Shown piece by piece: positions 21,801 to 31,634 of a stretch of 64,000 nt of DNA; the first letter of the stretch is position 1, and every line of letters starts with the position of its first letter. Origin of the DNA: Motacilla alba alba (Eukaryota; Chordata; Aves; Passeriformes; Motacillidae). The DNA lies in contig NC_052018.1 in NCBI RefSeq assembly GCF_015832195.1, forward strand, positions 3,705,356 to 3,769,355. Reading direction: 5' to 3'. The position numbers and the translations under genes are program-made. The notes below the pieces were generated by a model. It did no database searches. It saw nothing but the letters and a program-made list of their open reading frames with translations, and was not told the DNA's origin.

Positions 21801-24800
21801 CAGCCCTATCCAGGCAATCCTGCTCACCCCTTCTAAGTGCTTGTGACCTCTTTTAACCTGACATTTCTTTCACAAATGCTGCTGACTCAGCTGACTCATG
21901 CTCACACCTCTGGCTGCAGAGCCATTGCTTGATGTCAGCTGCCAGGGTTTGTAAGGCCAGATTCAGGAATCTAAATTGGTTTTATCTGTGGCTCTGGGTG
22001 GGAAAAGCCCATCCCAAAATTTAAGGAAAACCTGGCTTTTCATAGGAGCTGGGGATTGTGTTCTGCAGGCACACAAGCAGCTGAAATGCGGGCTCAGTGG
22101 TGAAACAGCACTGCTGCATTAAAATGGGAGCTCTGTGCTTTTAAAAAGCTCTGACAGTGCTGGTTTCATTACTGGCTGTGCCAGGAAAGGACTGCTCTGG
22201 ATCAATAGTTTTATCTGAAATTCTTTCCTGCAAGCACGTAATGGGAAAGATCAGTGATGAAACCCTTCTGGCTTGTTGGGACAGTGGCTGATTTCATAAT
22301 TTTTAACCTCAGCTTTGCTTTTTGTGTTTACCATGTGGAGCCATGGCAAGTCAGTTCCAGGTGCTTGACCTGTCTCACTCAGAGCCTGGAGGTCAGAACT
22401 GGGCTGACAAAGAGAGTTCTGTTGTATTTGGGGAGGGAATGGCTGGGACAGATCTTCCAATATCTTAAAGGCCTGAAAGATAAAAGGGGAAAACAGTGTT
22501 AGAAAATGAGTGTAGAGAAAGGTGAAGGTTAGGTAGGGAAGGAAAGTTTAGATTAAATATTAGGGAGAAACTTTGTTTCTCCCTGGCACAGGTTGCCCAG
22601 AGTAGCTGTGGCTGCCCCATGATCCCTGGAAGTGTCCAAGGCCAGATTGGATGGGGCTTGGAGCAACTTGGGAGAGTGGAAAGTGTCCCTGCCCATGGCA
22701 GGGGTAGAATGGGATGAGTTGTACCTCCAAGCTGTAACTCAAAGGGATGCTAATCCCAAAGAGTGAGAACCACAAGGAAGATCTCACTGTGCATCTTCTA
22801 TCAGTGTGGGAAAGGATCTGGAGTTCCAGACTGCTCAGCGAGACATGGAGCCTTTAGTGATGCAGAGCTCAGGTCACTGTGGATGAGTATCCAGGTGAGA
22901 TCCATGTGGGATGGGGCTGCAGTGGTGGTAAAGAGTCAGCAAAACCTCAACACTGGTGTCTGTTGGGGTGCAATGGCACCCACTGGGATGGGTTCTGCTC
23001 ATTCATAGTCTTATCCTTCCCACCTTTTCCTTTCCCAGGGAAGGTGCTTCAGTGTTAGTCCATGGCAGTGAAGGAACTGATTCCACACTCCAGGTCACTT
23101 CCCTGGCACAGATCATCCTGGATCCAAGGTGCAGGACCATCCGTGGCTTCGAGGCTCTTGTAGTGAGGGAGTGGCTGCAGGTAAGGAATACCCCTGGACA
23201 GAAGAACAACCAGTTCCAGAGACACTGGTGTTGGGAAATAGCCTGAGAGGCAGCCAGCAGGCTGGGCATTGTTGCAGCCCTGCTGTGTGTGAGTGTCCTT
23301 TGTCCTAAAGAGCAGCATCATTACCTGAGTCATTTGTCCCTCTGGCACTCCTGGGGCCTCTGCCTCTCATGGCAGGTTTTTGATTCTGGGGAACATCCTG
23401 TTTTGTGTGCTCAGGGTGAACATCTCTTACCAAGAATGGTTTGGGTTGGAACGGACCTTAAAGCTCCTCTCATTCCAACCTCCTGCCATGGGCAGGGACA
23501 CCTTCCACTGGACCAGGCTGCACCTCTTCCATCTCATTAGAGAAAACTGTTCAGACCAAACCACAAAACCTGAGCTGTGCTCTTTGTTCCTTGGCAGTCT
23601 GGTCCTCCAGTACCCCCACCCCAGCTTGTTCCTGCTCACATTCTCTGATCAAACACAGCCTGAGAAAGGCAGGGAAATGGGTCATAGAATCACAGAGCCA
23701 TTTAGGTTGGAAAATACATTTAAAATTGTCAAGTCCAACCCTCCCCCAGCACTGCCAAGGCCACCACTCATCTGTGTTCCCAAGTGACACATCCGCATGG
23801 CTTTTTAATCCCTCCAGGGATGGGGACTCCAGGGTTGCCTGGGCTGAACAACCCTTTCCATGAAGAAATTGTCCCTAATATCTGATCTAAACTTCCCCTA
23901 GCACAGCCTGAGGCAATTCCCTCTCACGCTGTCCCTGTTCCCTGGGAGCAGAGCCCGAACCCCCCCCGGCTGCCCCCTCCTGTCCGGGAGTTGTGCAGAG
24001 CCAGAAGATTCCTCCTGAGCCTTCTTTTGTCCAGGCTGAGCCTGTTTCCCAGCTCCCTCAGCCCCTCCTGGTGCTCCAGCCCCTTCCCCAGCTCCATTCC
24101 CTTCTCTGGACACTCTCCAGCCCCTCAGTGTCTTTTTTGTCAGGAGCAGCCCAAAACTGAATCCCAGATTTGAGGTGCTCCAGTAGCAGAGGGATAATGG
24201 TTTCTAACAGCTTGGTCCTGAGTAGTTGCATGGACCGAACTCGCTCTGAAGTGTTTTTTCCACATGTCCTCCCATCCCATTTCTTGGTGTGTGATGCTGT
24301 CCCTGATTCCCTGCAGGCTGGCCACCCTTTCCAGCAGCGCTGTGCCCAGTCAGCCTATTCCAACAGCAAACAGAAGTGGGAGGCCCCGGTGTTCCTGCTC
24401 TTTTTGGAATGTGTGTGGCAGATCCATCGACAGTTCCCCTGCTCCTTTGAGTTCAACGAGCACTTCCTCATCCTGCTGTTTGAGCATGCCTACGCTTCCC
24501 AGTTCGGGACTTTTCTGGGGAACAACGAAAGCGAAAGGTTGGGAAGGATGCTTGACTTGAATTCTTTAAATATTGGGCTGAATTTGACTAAAAGAAGGTC
24601 CCAGAATCATGGAATGGTTTGGGTTGGAAGAAACCTTAAATATCATCTTGTTCCAACCCCTTGCCATGGGCTTCCACTTGCCATAGCTTCCTCTATCGCA
24701 GGTTGCTCCAAACCCCATCCAACCTGGCCAAAAATCTCCACCCCTCACCAGTTTATTTTGTTTCTCACCCAGAAACTCTTCCCTGAAAGAATAACCAGCT

Positions 24801-26739
24801 GGAGTTTGGTGTGAGTCACAGCTGTGGGAAGCAGACTTGTCCATGCAGGCCTGGAGGAGGAGGCTGAGGCAGGCAAAGGCCACAGCTGACAATTCTGTCC
24901 CTCACCTGTAAAGGAGGAATGTGACTCTGTAGCTTGGTGGACCTGAGACCCTCCTTGGGAGTAGAAACAGGATGAAGGACTGGAGCTGCCCACAGCTGCC
25001 AGGGAAGTTTGGATTCCTGTTTGGAGCTTGGCAATTCTGCTCTCAGGACTCCTGGCTCCAGTAAGGCCGTGGCTGAGGGTCTCCTGCTGGACTGAGGGCC
25101 CCTGGACAGGAAGGGAAAAACAAGTGATCCTCCAGAGAAGGAAGGGAATTCAAAGCTTCTGTAAACCTCTCTGTCCTTAAAGTAATCTGGGTTTAGAGGA
25201 GACTCTGCTGCCTTCTGCAGGGCTGCTGAACCAGTCATCTGCAAAACCAAGTTAGACTTGAAGCCAATGAACTGAAATTTGGAGGGGTATTGAATGTTAT
25301 GTGTAATAACCTGCCTGTCACATCTGAGCACGTCAGCCTCGGAGCACAGACGGAGGTTGGGGTCTGATGTTAAGCTTGTGCTGTCCTGAAGCATTCACAG
25401 GAGTGGTGAATCTCCTGCCCGGCTGGCAGTGCAATTTGCCAGTGCAGGCAGAATGAGATTTGCTGGAATCTGAGGCATAGGGATCCCTGTAACTGCTGGA
25501 GGTGGGATTGCCCAGGAAAACAGCACTGCTTGCTCTGTGTGCTCAGTTCCTTCCTGCCACCAGAGGGACCTGTCAGACGTGCCCATTCCAGCAGTGAAAC
25601 TGCTTTTATGTGCTCGGGAGCTCCGTTTCCATCCTTCCCTGATGCAGCCCTGCCCCACCTTCCAGCTCTACCTTAGCACATGAGCCTGATCCCTTTCCAA
25701 ACCTGGCACTCAAACCACAGTGGGGAGGTGACTGATTCTTCAGCAGACAGCCACCTTACAAGTGTTATTTCCCCATCTTTTATTCAGAACTATTTGTAAT
25801 CAGCTGTGCTGAGTAAATTGCTTTAGGTTTACACCCTGTGCCCTGATGGTGAAGGGATTAACTTGAATTATCTGGGGGAGTAGCACATGGAAAAACTTGT
25901 GGCCTTGTCTGTGTGGTTCTAACAAGAGCCTTACATATCCTAGTGTATAAAACTGATTTGTTCCTGTGGGTTTCTTAGGGCTAAACTGAAGCTGCCTCAG
26001 AAGACCATGTCCCTCTGGTCCTGGGTGAACAGGCCTGATGAGCTGAGCAGGTTCCAGAACCCTCTTTATGAGGCCAACAGCCTTGTCATCTGGCCCTCCG
26101 TGGCCCCACAGAGCCTGCAGCTCTGGGAAGGTGAGCCAGGTTTGCTTTCCCTGTTACAGACAATATCTCTTTTGTGGGTTTTTTTTGTCAGATTTCAATG
26201 CTGACTATTCTGGAGAATCCATGGGCAGTGGGTTTCCTGCTGCAGAAACTTTCCCCATCCCATGGGTCCTGAAGAGTTCATGATACAAGTAGGCTGTCAT
26301 GGCAGGGTGGAGACTCAAAATGGAGGGGTCTGATGAGTGTAGGAGGAAAAAAGGAATGAACCCCCCTCAGTTTTCATTTTTCTTTTATTAACATTGTTTA
26401 ATAGGATGGTGAGATTCAAGAGGAGGGGGGAAGCCATTTAGGAGGGGAGGGAAAGGGAAGAAAATGTGAACTGTGTGCACCTTACTTGAGAGCTGCTGGA
26501 ATGTGAACAACCTTTATGAACTCCCCTTTGTTTCAAGAACCCCTTGTGACCCGGGTGTCTCTGGGCTTCCAGGTATCTTCCTGCGGTGGAACAGACCTTC
26601 CAGATTCCTGGAGGAAGCCGAGGAGGAAAGGATCCACATTATCAAGTACAACAAGGAGCTGCAGGCCAAGGTGAACGCGCTGAGGCGGCAGCTGGCGGAG
26701 ATGGAGACGGATGGGGAGGTGCAGGTGGAGGAGCCCTGA
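9644..26739 (+). CDS. MTMR9: Myotubularin-related protein 9 (inactive phosphatase), 10 coding exons
   Basis: Joined exons 9644-9828, 12751-12859, 13177-13302, 18220-18393, 20024-20241, 21168-21329, 23039-23180, 24317-24537, 25979-26130 and 26573-26739 give 1656 nt, 551 residues plus stop, close to the usual ~549. All introns are GT-AG and every phase matches. Seen: a PH-GRAM-like N-terminus (about residues 1-100), a myotubularin phosphatase-like domain (about 120-500) and a C-terminal coiled coil (about 513-543). The P-loop reads HGSEGTDST at 333-341, so the catalytic Cys and Arg of the CX5R motif are replaced by Gly and Ser: a pseudophosphatase. Known for the family: MTMR9 binds MTMR6 and MTMR8 through the coiled coil and raises their activity on PI3P and PI(3,5)P2 at endomembranes. 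The start has a good Kozak context (A at -3, G at +4) and begins MEFAELIKTPR as in vertebrate MTMR9. I see no frameshift or internal stop. Confidence 0.97.
9940..10130 (+). mobile_element. CR1 fragment in MTMR9 intron 1
   Basis: AAGCTGTGCCAGGGGAGGTT, then the CATCCCTGGAGGTGTCTGAG and CTCTGGGCTGGTGACAAGGT blocks of the second CR1 subfamily. Confidence 0.75.
10200..10680 (+). mobile_element. Probable retroviral LTR fragment
   Basis: TGATTGGCTAAGAAAGCTTC and a TATTTAAGG TATA-like site are followed by GAACAATAAATCACACC, a poly(A) signal in LTR-like context. No retroviral coding sequence is attached. Bounds are approximate. Confidence 0.4.
10739..11595 (-). mobile_element. Probable ERV LTR in antisense orientation
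   Basis: On the minus strand, ATTCAATAAAGTCACTGATT supplies a poly(A) signal and the block ends TG...CA style (+ strand starts TGTCATGATCC at 10739 and ends GGATATCA near 11592). This is the layout of a solo LTR. It contains a GA-rich microsatellite at 10893-10930. No gag, pol or env sequence is present. No target-site duplication could be confirmed. Confidence 0.45.
12451..12530 (-). mobile_element. Short CR1 fragment
   Basis: CACTTCCAGGGATCCAGGGG then CTCTGGGCACCCTGTGCCAG, the reverse of the CR1 GGCACAGGGTGCCCAGAG block. Confidence 0.8.
12751..12859 (+). CDS. MTMR9: MTMR9 coding exon 2
   Basis: Completes Arg62 and encodes residues 63-98 (FVGSLGTIVIKC ... NIASSIE), the second half of the PH-GRAM domain. 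Acceptor CTTGCTGTAG, donor GAG|GTGAGC; ends on a codon boundary. Confidence 0.96.
13013..13162 (+). mobile_element. CR1 3' end in MTMR9 intron 2
   Basis: CATCCCTGGAAGTGTTCAAA through a tail of CTGTGATTCCATGATT, ending 14 bp before the exon 3 acceptor. Confidence 0.9.
13177..13302 (+). CDS. MTMR9: MTMR9 coding exon 3
   Basis: Residues 99-140 (ALSTLDSVTLMYPFF ... FELLSSV), the linker from PH-GRAM into the phosphatase-like domain. Acceptor CACACAG, donor GTG|GTGAGT; both ends in phase 0. Confidence 0.96.
13303..18219 (+). other. MTMR9 intron 3 (4.9 kb)
   Basis: The largest intron. It contains the exon-like open segment at 13683-13821 and a homopyrimidine tract at 15195-15412, and is notably free of CR1. 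The rest shows nothing recognisable. Confidence 0.6.
15195..15412. repeat. Homopyrimidine C/T tract
   Basis: About 215 bp almost entirely C and T on the + strand, with a 27-bp local duplication (TTTTTCTCTATTTTTTACTT starting at 15278 and 15305). Confidence 0.9.
18220..18393 (+). CDS. MTMR9: MTMR9 coding exon 4
   Basis: Residues 141-198 (TNEWRLSCVNKEF ... YYHKKNGM), including the conserved FPVLSYYHKKNG segment of the phosphatase-like domain. Acceptor GTTTTTCAG, donor ATG|GTGAGC; phase 0 at both ends. Confidence 0.96.
19572..19715 (-). mobile_element. CR1 fragment in MTMR9 intron 4
   Basis: TCATAGAATCACAGGATGGT head, CCCCCTGCCATGGGCAGGGA, ending ACTTTCAGGGATT. Confidence 0.9.
20024..20241 (+). 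CDS. MTMR9: MTMR9 coding exon 5
   Basis: Residues 199-270 plus two bases of Arg271 (AMMRSSQPLTGTNG ... RIHKYIE). It carries the IDTRPLTVAQQARAKGGGFE stretch typical of myotubularins. Acceptor TGTCCCCAG, donor AG|GTGGGT. Confidence 0.96.
20615..20792 (+). mobile_element. CR1 3' end in MTMR9 intron 5
   Basis: GAAAAGCTGTGGCTGCCCCT to CCAACCCAAACCATTCCATA and ATTCTGTGAT. It has lost the CCCATGGCA block. Confidence 0.9.
21168..21329 (+). CDS. MTMR9: MTMR9 coding exon 6
   Basis: Completes Arg271 and encodes residues 272-324 plus two bases of Arg325 (FHILQESFIKLVEA ... AAQCID). Acceptor TTCCCAAAG, donor AG|GTAAAT. Confidence 0.96.
22545..22730 (+). mobile_element. CR1 fragment in MTMR9 intron 6
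   Basis: GGCACAGGTTGCCCAGAGTA, GGAAGTGTCCAAGGCCAGAT and CCTGCCCATGGCAGGGGTAG blocks. The CR1 tail is missing. Confidence 0.88.
23039..23180 (+). CDS. MTMR9: MTMR9 coding exon 7, degenerate P-loop
   Basis: Completes Arg325 and encodes residues 326-372 (EGASVLVHGSEGTDSTLQ ... VVREWLQ). The P-loop HGSEGTDST at 333-341 lacks both the nucleophilic Cys and the phosphate-binding Arg. Acceptor CTTTCCCAG, donor CAG|GTAAGG. Confidence 0.96.
23433..23530 (-). mobile_element. CR1 fragment in MTMR9 intron 7
   Basis: GAATGGTTTGGGTTGGAACG and TGCCATGGGCAGGGACACCT, truncated soon after. Confidence 0.9.
23683..24180 (-). mobile_element. Long CR1 fragment in MTMR9 intron 7
   Basis: About 500 bp of the second subfamily in reverse: TCATAGAATCACAGAGCCAT head, CACTGCCAAGGCCACCACTC, and TCTGGACACTCTCCAGCCCC further in. 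It ends about 135 bp before exon 8. Confidence 0.9.
24317..24537 (+). CDS. MTMR9: MTMR9 coding exon 8
   Basis: Residues 373-445 plus two bases of Arg446 (AGHPFQQRCAQSAY ... GTFLGNNESE). Acceptor CCCTGCAG. The donor AG|GTTGGG is the least consensus-like in the gene (T at +3), but phase and family alignment require this junction. Confidence 0.95.
24600..24735 (-). mobile_element. CR1 fragment in MTMR9 intron 8
   Basis: CCAGAATCATGGAATGGTTT head to CCAAACCCCATCCAACCTGG, 60 bp after the exon 8 donor. Confidence 0.9.
25979..26130 (+). CDS. MTMR9: MTMR9 coding exon 9
   Basis: Completes Arg446 and encodes residues 447-496 plus one base of Gly497 (AKLKLPQKTMSLWSWVN ... APQSLQLWE). MSLWSWVN is a conserved myotubularin C-terminal motif. 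Acceptor TTTCTTAG, donor AAG|GTGAGC. Confidence 0.96.
26573..26739 (+). CDS. MTMR9: MTMR9 coding exon 10 with stop
   Basis: Residues 497-551 (GIFLRWNRPSRFLEEAEEE ... EVQVEEP) and the TGA stop. Residues about 513-543 form a heptad-patterned Glu/Lys/Leu-rich coiled coil, known in this family to mediate hetero-dimerisation. Acceptor GGCTTCCAG. Confidence 0.96.
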
Positions 26740-29700
26740 GCTGGGCTTGGCCTCAGGCCTTTGCTTTCCCCTTTACATTGAGGAAGAAACGTGGAAAGTG
26801 CATGTTCTGCTGAGCCCTTGGGTACAGCTGACCCTCCCACTGCTGAACCCCTCACTCCATGAACCTCCCTGCTTTTTGGGGAGGGGTTTTTGTTTTGTTT
26901 ACAGAAGACACAGCTGGGCACAATGTCCCCTCTTGGCAGCTGTTCTGTCTCAGAATTGGGTACAGTGTCAGCAGAAGCTGGAACTCTTTACCTCCAACTG
27001 TGTGGATGATCAGGATGGGCCAAGAGACAGGATGTCTCCACTTTATTTTAGACTTTTTCTGGTTTTGTTGAACACTCACAGGATTGAAATACAGAGCTCT
27101 ATATAGATAGGTAAAGGCATTTTGTCTGAAAGCACCTTTTCTCTCCAAGAGTAGGTAAGGCAGCTTAGTACTTTAATTTCCTAGGAAATCTAGAAATATT
27201 AAAATCAAATTACAGGTTCTGCCAGTCTACACAATACTCTCAGTAGCCTTCACATCTCACACTTGGGTTTTTGTGTTCAGCATCGGCTTGGGAGCAGGAA
27301 GTTAAATACCAAACCAGAGCAAGACATTTCAGTGCAATACAGAATTGAAGGAGGGATTCTGCTGCTAATGTTTAAGCCATGACCTTCAGGTGGAATTGTC
27401 CCTCGTGGACAATGATCTCCTAAGGAGGAACAAACTTTTTTTTACTCTACCTGGAAAACAGAAAGGTTTAGTAGTTGGTGGGGGTGTTCACTTGTGGAAC
27501 AGGGCTCAGAGCTGTCCTTTAAACCAGAGCCAAGCTGCCTTCTTGGAAATTCCAACCCCCCTGGCTGGGTTTGGACACCTGGCCAGGTTCACAGCATTGC
27601 CAGGGTGCAAGAGCAGCACTTCATTTACAGCTCAACAAAACACTTCTGTTGCACCCGATGTGCTTTTTCTTCTTGTGCTCTTATGCCCATCTTGTGAAAC
27701 CTCAAAAGCAGAAGCTGGAAGTTCAGGTGACCTCACAGATCTGCTGCAGATGAAGGGGCCATCACACTACAAAAAAATACTAAGAGTTTAGATGATTTGT
27801 AGCTGCTAAAACTGCTTTAAGACTTTAGGGATAAGCTCTTTCCCATTTAACTTTGTATTTTGTAGCTGCTCTTTCCGTTTCTGTGGCTTCAATCTGCTTT
27901 TTATAAAATCAGAGTTCTCTCTTGTGATTTTTTTTTTTCCTCCTTTAAAAAGACAGGTAGGAGTAGGTCTGAAATACTCCGTGAGGCATTTTTTCAGCTT
28001 GATTCTGTGGGTGGCTCCACAGGACTGGGAAAAGTTGAATTAACAGCAGCACATGTGGCTGGGATTATCCAGAAAAGAGCTTCCTGTTTGCCTGGTTCTG
28101 CTGGAATGAACTGAGCTGCAGTAGGTCAGTGGTGGGATGCCTCTGGAAACTGCTGAGCTTCCAAGTTTATGGAATGAAGCTGCCTTTACTTAAAAGCCAC
28201 TTCACATAGATATGTGTGGAAATGCAGAATCTGTAGTTCTAGAAGTAGCTGGGCAGGAACCTGCAAAAATCATGTAGCCACGAAATACAGTCTAAGAAAA
28301 TTCTATAACCAAGGAAATGATATAAAATTATGTGATAATGGTCAAGTGCTACCTTAATGCCTTTTGTTCAGTCCTTATTTCCTTAATTATTTCCTTCTTG
28401 CCTAAGCTCAATTTAGCCCTGAAGTCCTCTGGCTTAAAAAAATAAGATCCCTTGTAAAACACTGCTCACTTAAGGCAGAAGAGTGATTCCCCCTGCTTGC
28501 AATGCCAATTTCTTTTGAGGTTTGGAGCTTTGTTCCCTAGATCCAGTCTGACACAGGGAATGCTGCTCAGGGCGGCTGGGAATTGGTTCTGCATGACAGG
28601 GGAGGCAGAATTGGGCTGTTCCTTCCTCCAAACCTGGTGATTCCTCTGGGTATGTTGCTCATAAAAGCCCTTAAAATGATTGTACACCCGTTGAAATGAT
28701 GTCTTTGGGATCTGCACCTGCCTGGGTGGTGTTTCCCGACCCCATTCAGAATTTCTCCATCTGAAATCCATTATCCCCAGCCAGATGGGAAGGATTCAGA
28801 AGGCACTATTTTCCCTGTAATAGACTATACATAAAACACTCCTAAAGGTTATGCAATTCCCTAACACAGTAATTATAGATTGAGCTAAATAATAGAGAAG
28901 CAGAGAGAGTTTTTTTGGATCTAATTGCCTGGCTGCTCCAGCCTCTCCTGCAAACTGCAGGCTTCCGAGGAAATTGGGAAACCAGCTGTGACAGCCAACA
29001 AAAGGCAGCACATTCCCTCTGAGCTGGCATCAATTTCAGTCTCCACTTGTGTTGAATGCACACCCAAGCGCTGTGTGTGCCTTGGGAACGTTGGATCCTG
29101 GGAATGAATCCTTGGGGCAGTGCTGGTGTCCCTCTGAGCAGCCCCTGCAGGTTATTCCACACAGTTCCTGGGCCCTGCAGCATCCTGTCCCTGCACAAGC
29201 TCCATGGCACAGGCCTGGGAGGGCTGGCAGGGGATGCAGTGGGGCCAGGATGTGTGGTGATGTAGGCTCTCCTGGGACAGGACACTCCCAGAGCTGTCCT
29301 GCCACGCTGCTGCCACATTCCCTTTGAACTTTTCCATTCATTCCAGTGCCTCCCAGGCTCCAGATTCACAGCAGCTCTCTCCTGTTCTCTGCTTTGCTGC
29401 TTGCCTCCCCTATTAAATCACATATTTAATACCAGTGATGGGTTTGCTCCCTCAGAGGGGGATCCCTGCCCCGTGACACCCAGTTTGCAGATTCCCTGTG
29501 AATTCCTGAGCTGGGGCAGTGCCCAGCTCTGGCTCCTCCCTGTGCCACTGCCTTACGCCCTCGCTGCCACCGCGCTCCTGCTCTTTTGCACACGCTCTTT
29601 GTGTAACAAGCTGGACACGGAAAGCCCCATCTCCAAATTTTGGGGGTCAACCCACAAAATTTGGGGAGGACACTCTGCCATTTACCAAAAAAAAAAAAAA

Positions 29701-30410
29701 AAAAAGAAGGGAAAAGGAACTAACTTGCACAGTTTTCATAAGGGAAACATGAAATACGTACCTTCAATATTTTGATTGTATCGATTAAGTCTTGAATGTG
29801 GCGCTGGTTTTGACGTGCACTATTGTCCCTGTTGCATAGGATCTAATTTAAAATTGCACTGTACAGCATTTTTGGTGTCTCATGTGTGCTTTGCTAAAGC
29901 CTTGGGCAGTGCTGTGGTTGTGTGAGGGGTGAGGTTTCTCCCAGCACTGCCTGTGTTTTGTCACAGCTGCACTGTGTGACGTGAGCTGTGTCTGTTCACT
30001 ACTGCCTGTTCAAGTGATGAGTGCACTGCTGGCCCAGCATCTGGAACTGCTATTTGGACTTGGCTGCTGCATCAGTCTTGATTTTTTGATTTTTTTTCCT
30101 GTACAATTTGAAATGCCAGGGCTGGGAGTCGTGTGCTGGTGTTAGGTATTTGCTGTCTGCGTGCAGAATCCCAGCTGCTGCAGCGTGGAATTTATTGCAG
30201 CAACAACAAAGTAACAAATCTGAGGAAAAAGAAGATGATGGCTCAAGGTTCAGCCGTTTGGGGGGAACAAAACAGATACAAAGTGGCTGTAAACTTTGCT
30301 GTAGATATGTTGAGAGCATAGTAGATGTGTCTGTTTAAATTAAAATCCTGAAGACTAAAAAGTTCTTTAATTACACTGCTGAATCTTCTTTATTACTGTG
30401 TCCTTTGCTT
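26740..30410 (+). other. MTMR9: Probable long MTMR9 3' UTR
   Basis: About 3.6 kb after the stop codon holds no recognisable CR1 fragment, in contrast to the introns before it and the sequence after it. A candidate poly(A) signal ATTAAA lies at 30339-30344, with T/GT-rich sequence following (to about 30440). An oligo-A stretch lies at 29686-29705. No coding potential is convincing. The 3' end is inferred; an earlier end is possible. Confidence 0.55.
30339..30344 (+). promoter_or_regulatory. Candidate distal poly(A) signal of MTMR9
   Basis: ATTAAA followed at 20-100 bp by T-rich and GT-rich sequence, a plausible cleavage region. It is chosen because CR1 fragments resume only beyond it (from about 30.77 kb). 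Confidence 0.35.
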
Positions 30411-30764
30411 CCCACAGGAGGGGTGTGGGTGGGTGTGACTCGGATTAAGTCGCTGCTTGAAAATTTAGTTCTTTTTCAGCTAGATTATGTTTTATTCTAC
30501 AGTTGAACGGGCCCTGTGGTGGTAGAAGGGGGGTGAAAGGAGAAGGGTGAGGCTCTGAGGCTGTGAGGGGCTTGCAGAGCTGTGCTCCAATGGCTTTGGG
30601 CCTTGGACAGCAGCTCTGCATGTGATGGATGAACAGTTTGATTAGCCAAGGTTTTATACTGGTGTTGATCTTTTCATCCTGGTATTGATCTCTCCAAAGG
30701 AAGAAGGGCAGGAGTTTCACAGGGAGAGGGGTTTGGAGGAAAGCAAAGCATTGCAAGAAGGTGG

Positions 30765-31042
30765 ATGGTGCATGGACAAGGGGGAGTGGTTTTAAACAAA
30801 ACCAGAACAGATTTAGATGAGATATTAAGAATAAATTCTTTCCTGTGAGGCTGGTGAGGTCCTGGCACAGGTTTCCCAGAGAAGCTGTGGCTTCCCCTGG
30901 TTCCCTGGAAGTGTCCAAGGCCAGGCTGGACAGGGCTTGGAGCAGCCTGGGATAGTGGATGGTGTCCCTGCCTATGGCAGGAAGGTGGAATGGGATGATC
31001 TTCATGGTCCTTTCCAATCCAGCCCGTCCTGTGACTCTGAAA
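30765..31042 (+). mobile_element. CR1 LINE fragment
   Basis: From ATGGTGCATGGACAAGGGGG through GGAAGTGTCCAAGGCCAGGC to CTTTCCAATCCAGCCCGTCC. Confidence 0.9.
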
Positions 31043-31499
31043 TCCTTCAGGGACTGGGGTCACAGTTACCTGCTGGTTTGAAGCCAGGGGAACACAAAAA
31101 GGACGAACAGCTCCTGGGAAGTGCAGGCTGGGAACTGTGGGACCTCCTGGATCTCTCGTGGTTGGTGAGTCAGGAGGCTGGGAACTGCTGGCTTGTCTGC
31201 TTCCCTGTGGCATCACTGTGGTCTCTGCAGCTCCTGGGCAAGATGATGAGTTTCTGTGGGTTTTGGGGTTGGAGCAGATGGAGGCTGGGGGTCTTTGTGC
31301 TGCCCTGCAGCCTGTGCAGCCCATGAGATAACACAGGGATGGGTGCTGAAGGTTTTGATGTGAAAAGATTGACATTCAGCCACTATTTGTGCAAAATAGT
31401 GAAACAGAGTAGGTCTGGTTTAAAATATTTTCAGCAGTGATCAGGCAGTCTGGTTTGGGTTAAACTTGATTTTTGGTGGGTGGGGGAAGAAAATAGCTA

Positions 31500-31634
31500 A
31501 AGAATCCCAGAATGGTTTGGGTTGAAGGGGACCTTAAAATTCATCCAGTTCCATCCCCTGCCATGTGCAGGGACACCTTCCAATATCCCAGGCTGCTCCA
31601 ATCCTATCCAGCCTGACCTTGGACACTTCCAGAG
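31500..31634 (-). mobile_element. CR1 3'-end fragment
   Basis: AGAATCCCAGAATGGTTTGG head to TTGGACACTTCCAGA. Confidence 0.9.

Noticed and set aside
24170..24814. 214-codon open frame on + as a gene of its own
   Set aside because: It is MTMR9 exon 8 read in another frame or read through into intron and CR1 sequence.
26281..26470. Possible LTR or insertion in MTMR9 intron 9
   Set aside because: A purine-rich stretch and TTTATTAAC alone are not enough to support an element.
30674..31375. 233-codon open frame on -
   Set aside because: Runs through the antisense of the CR1 copy at 30765-31042.
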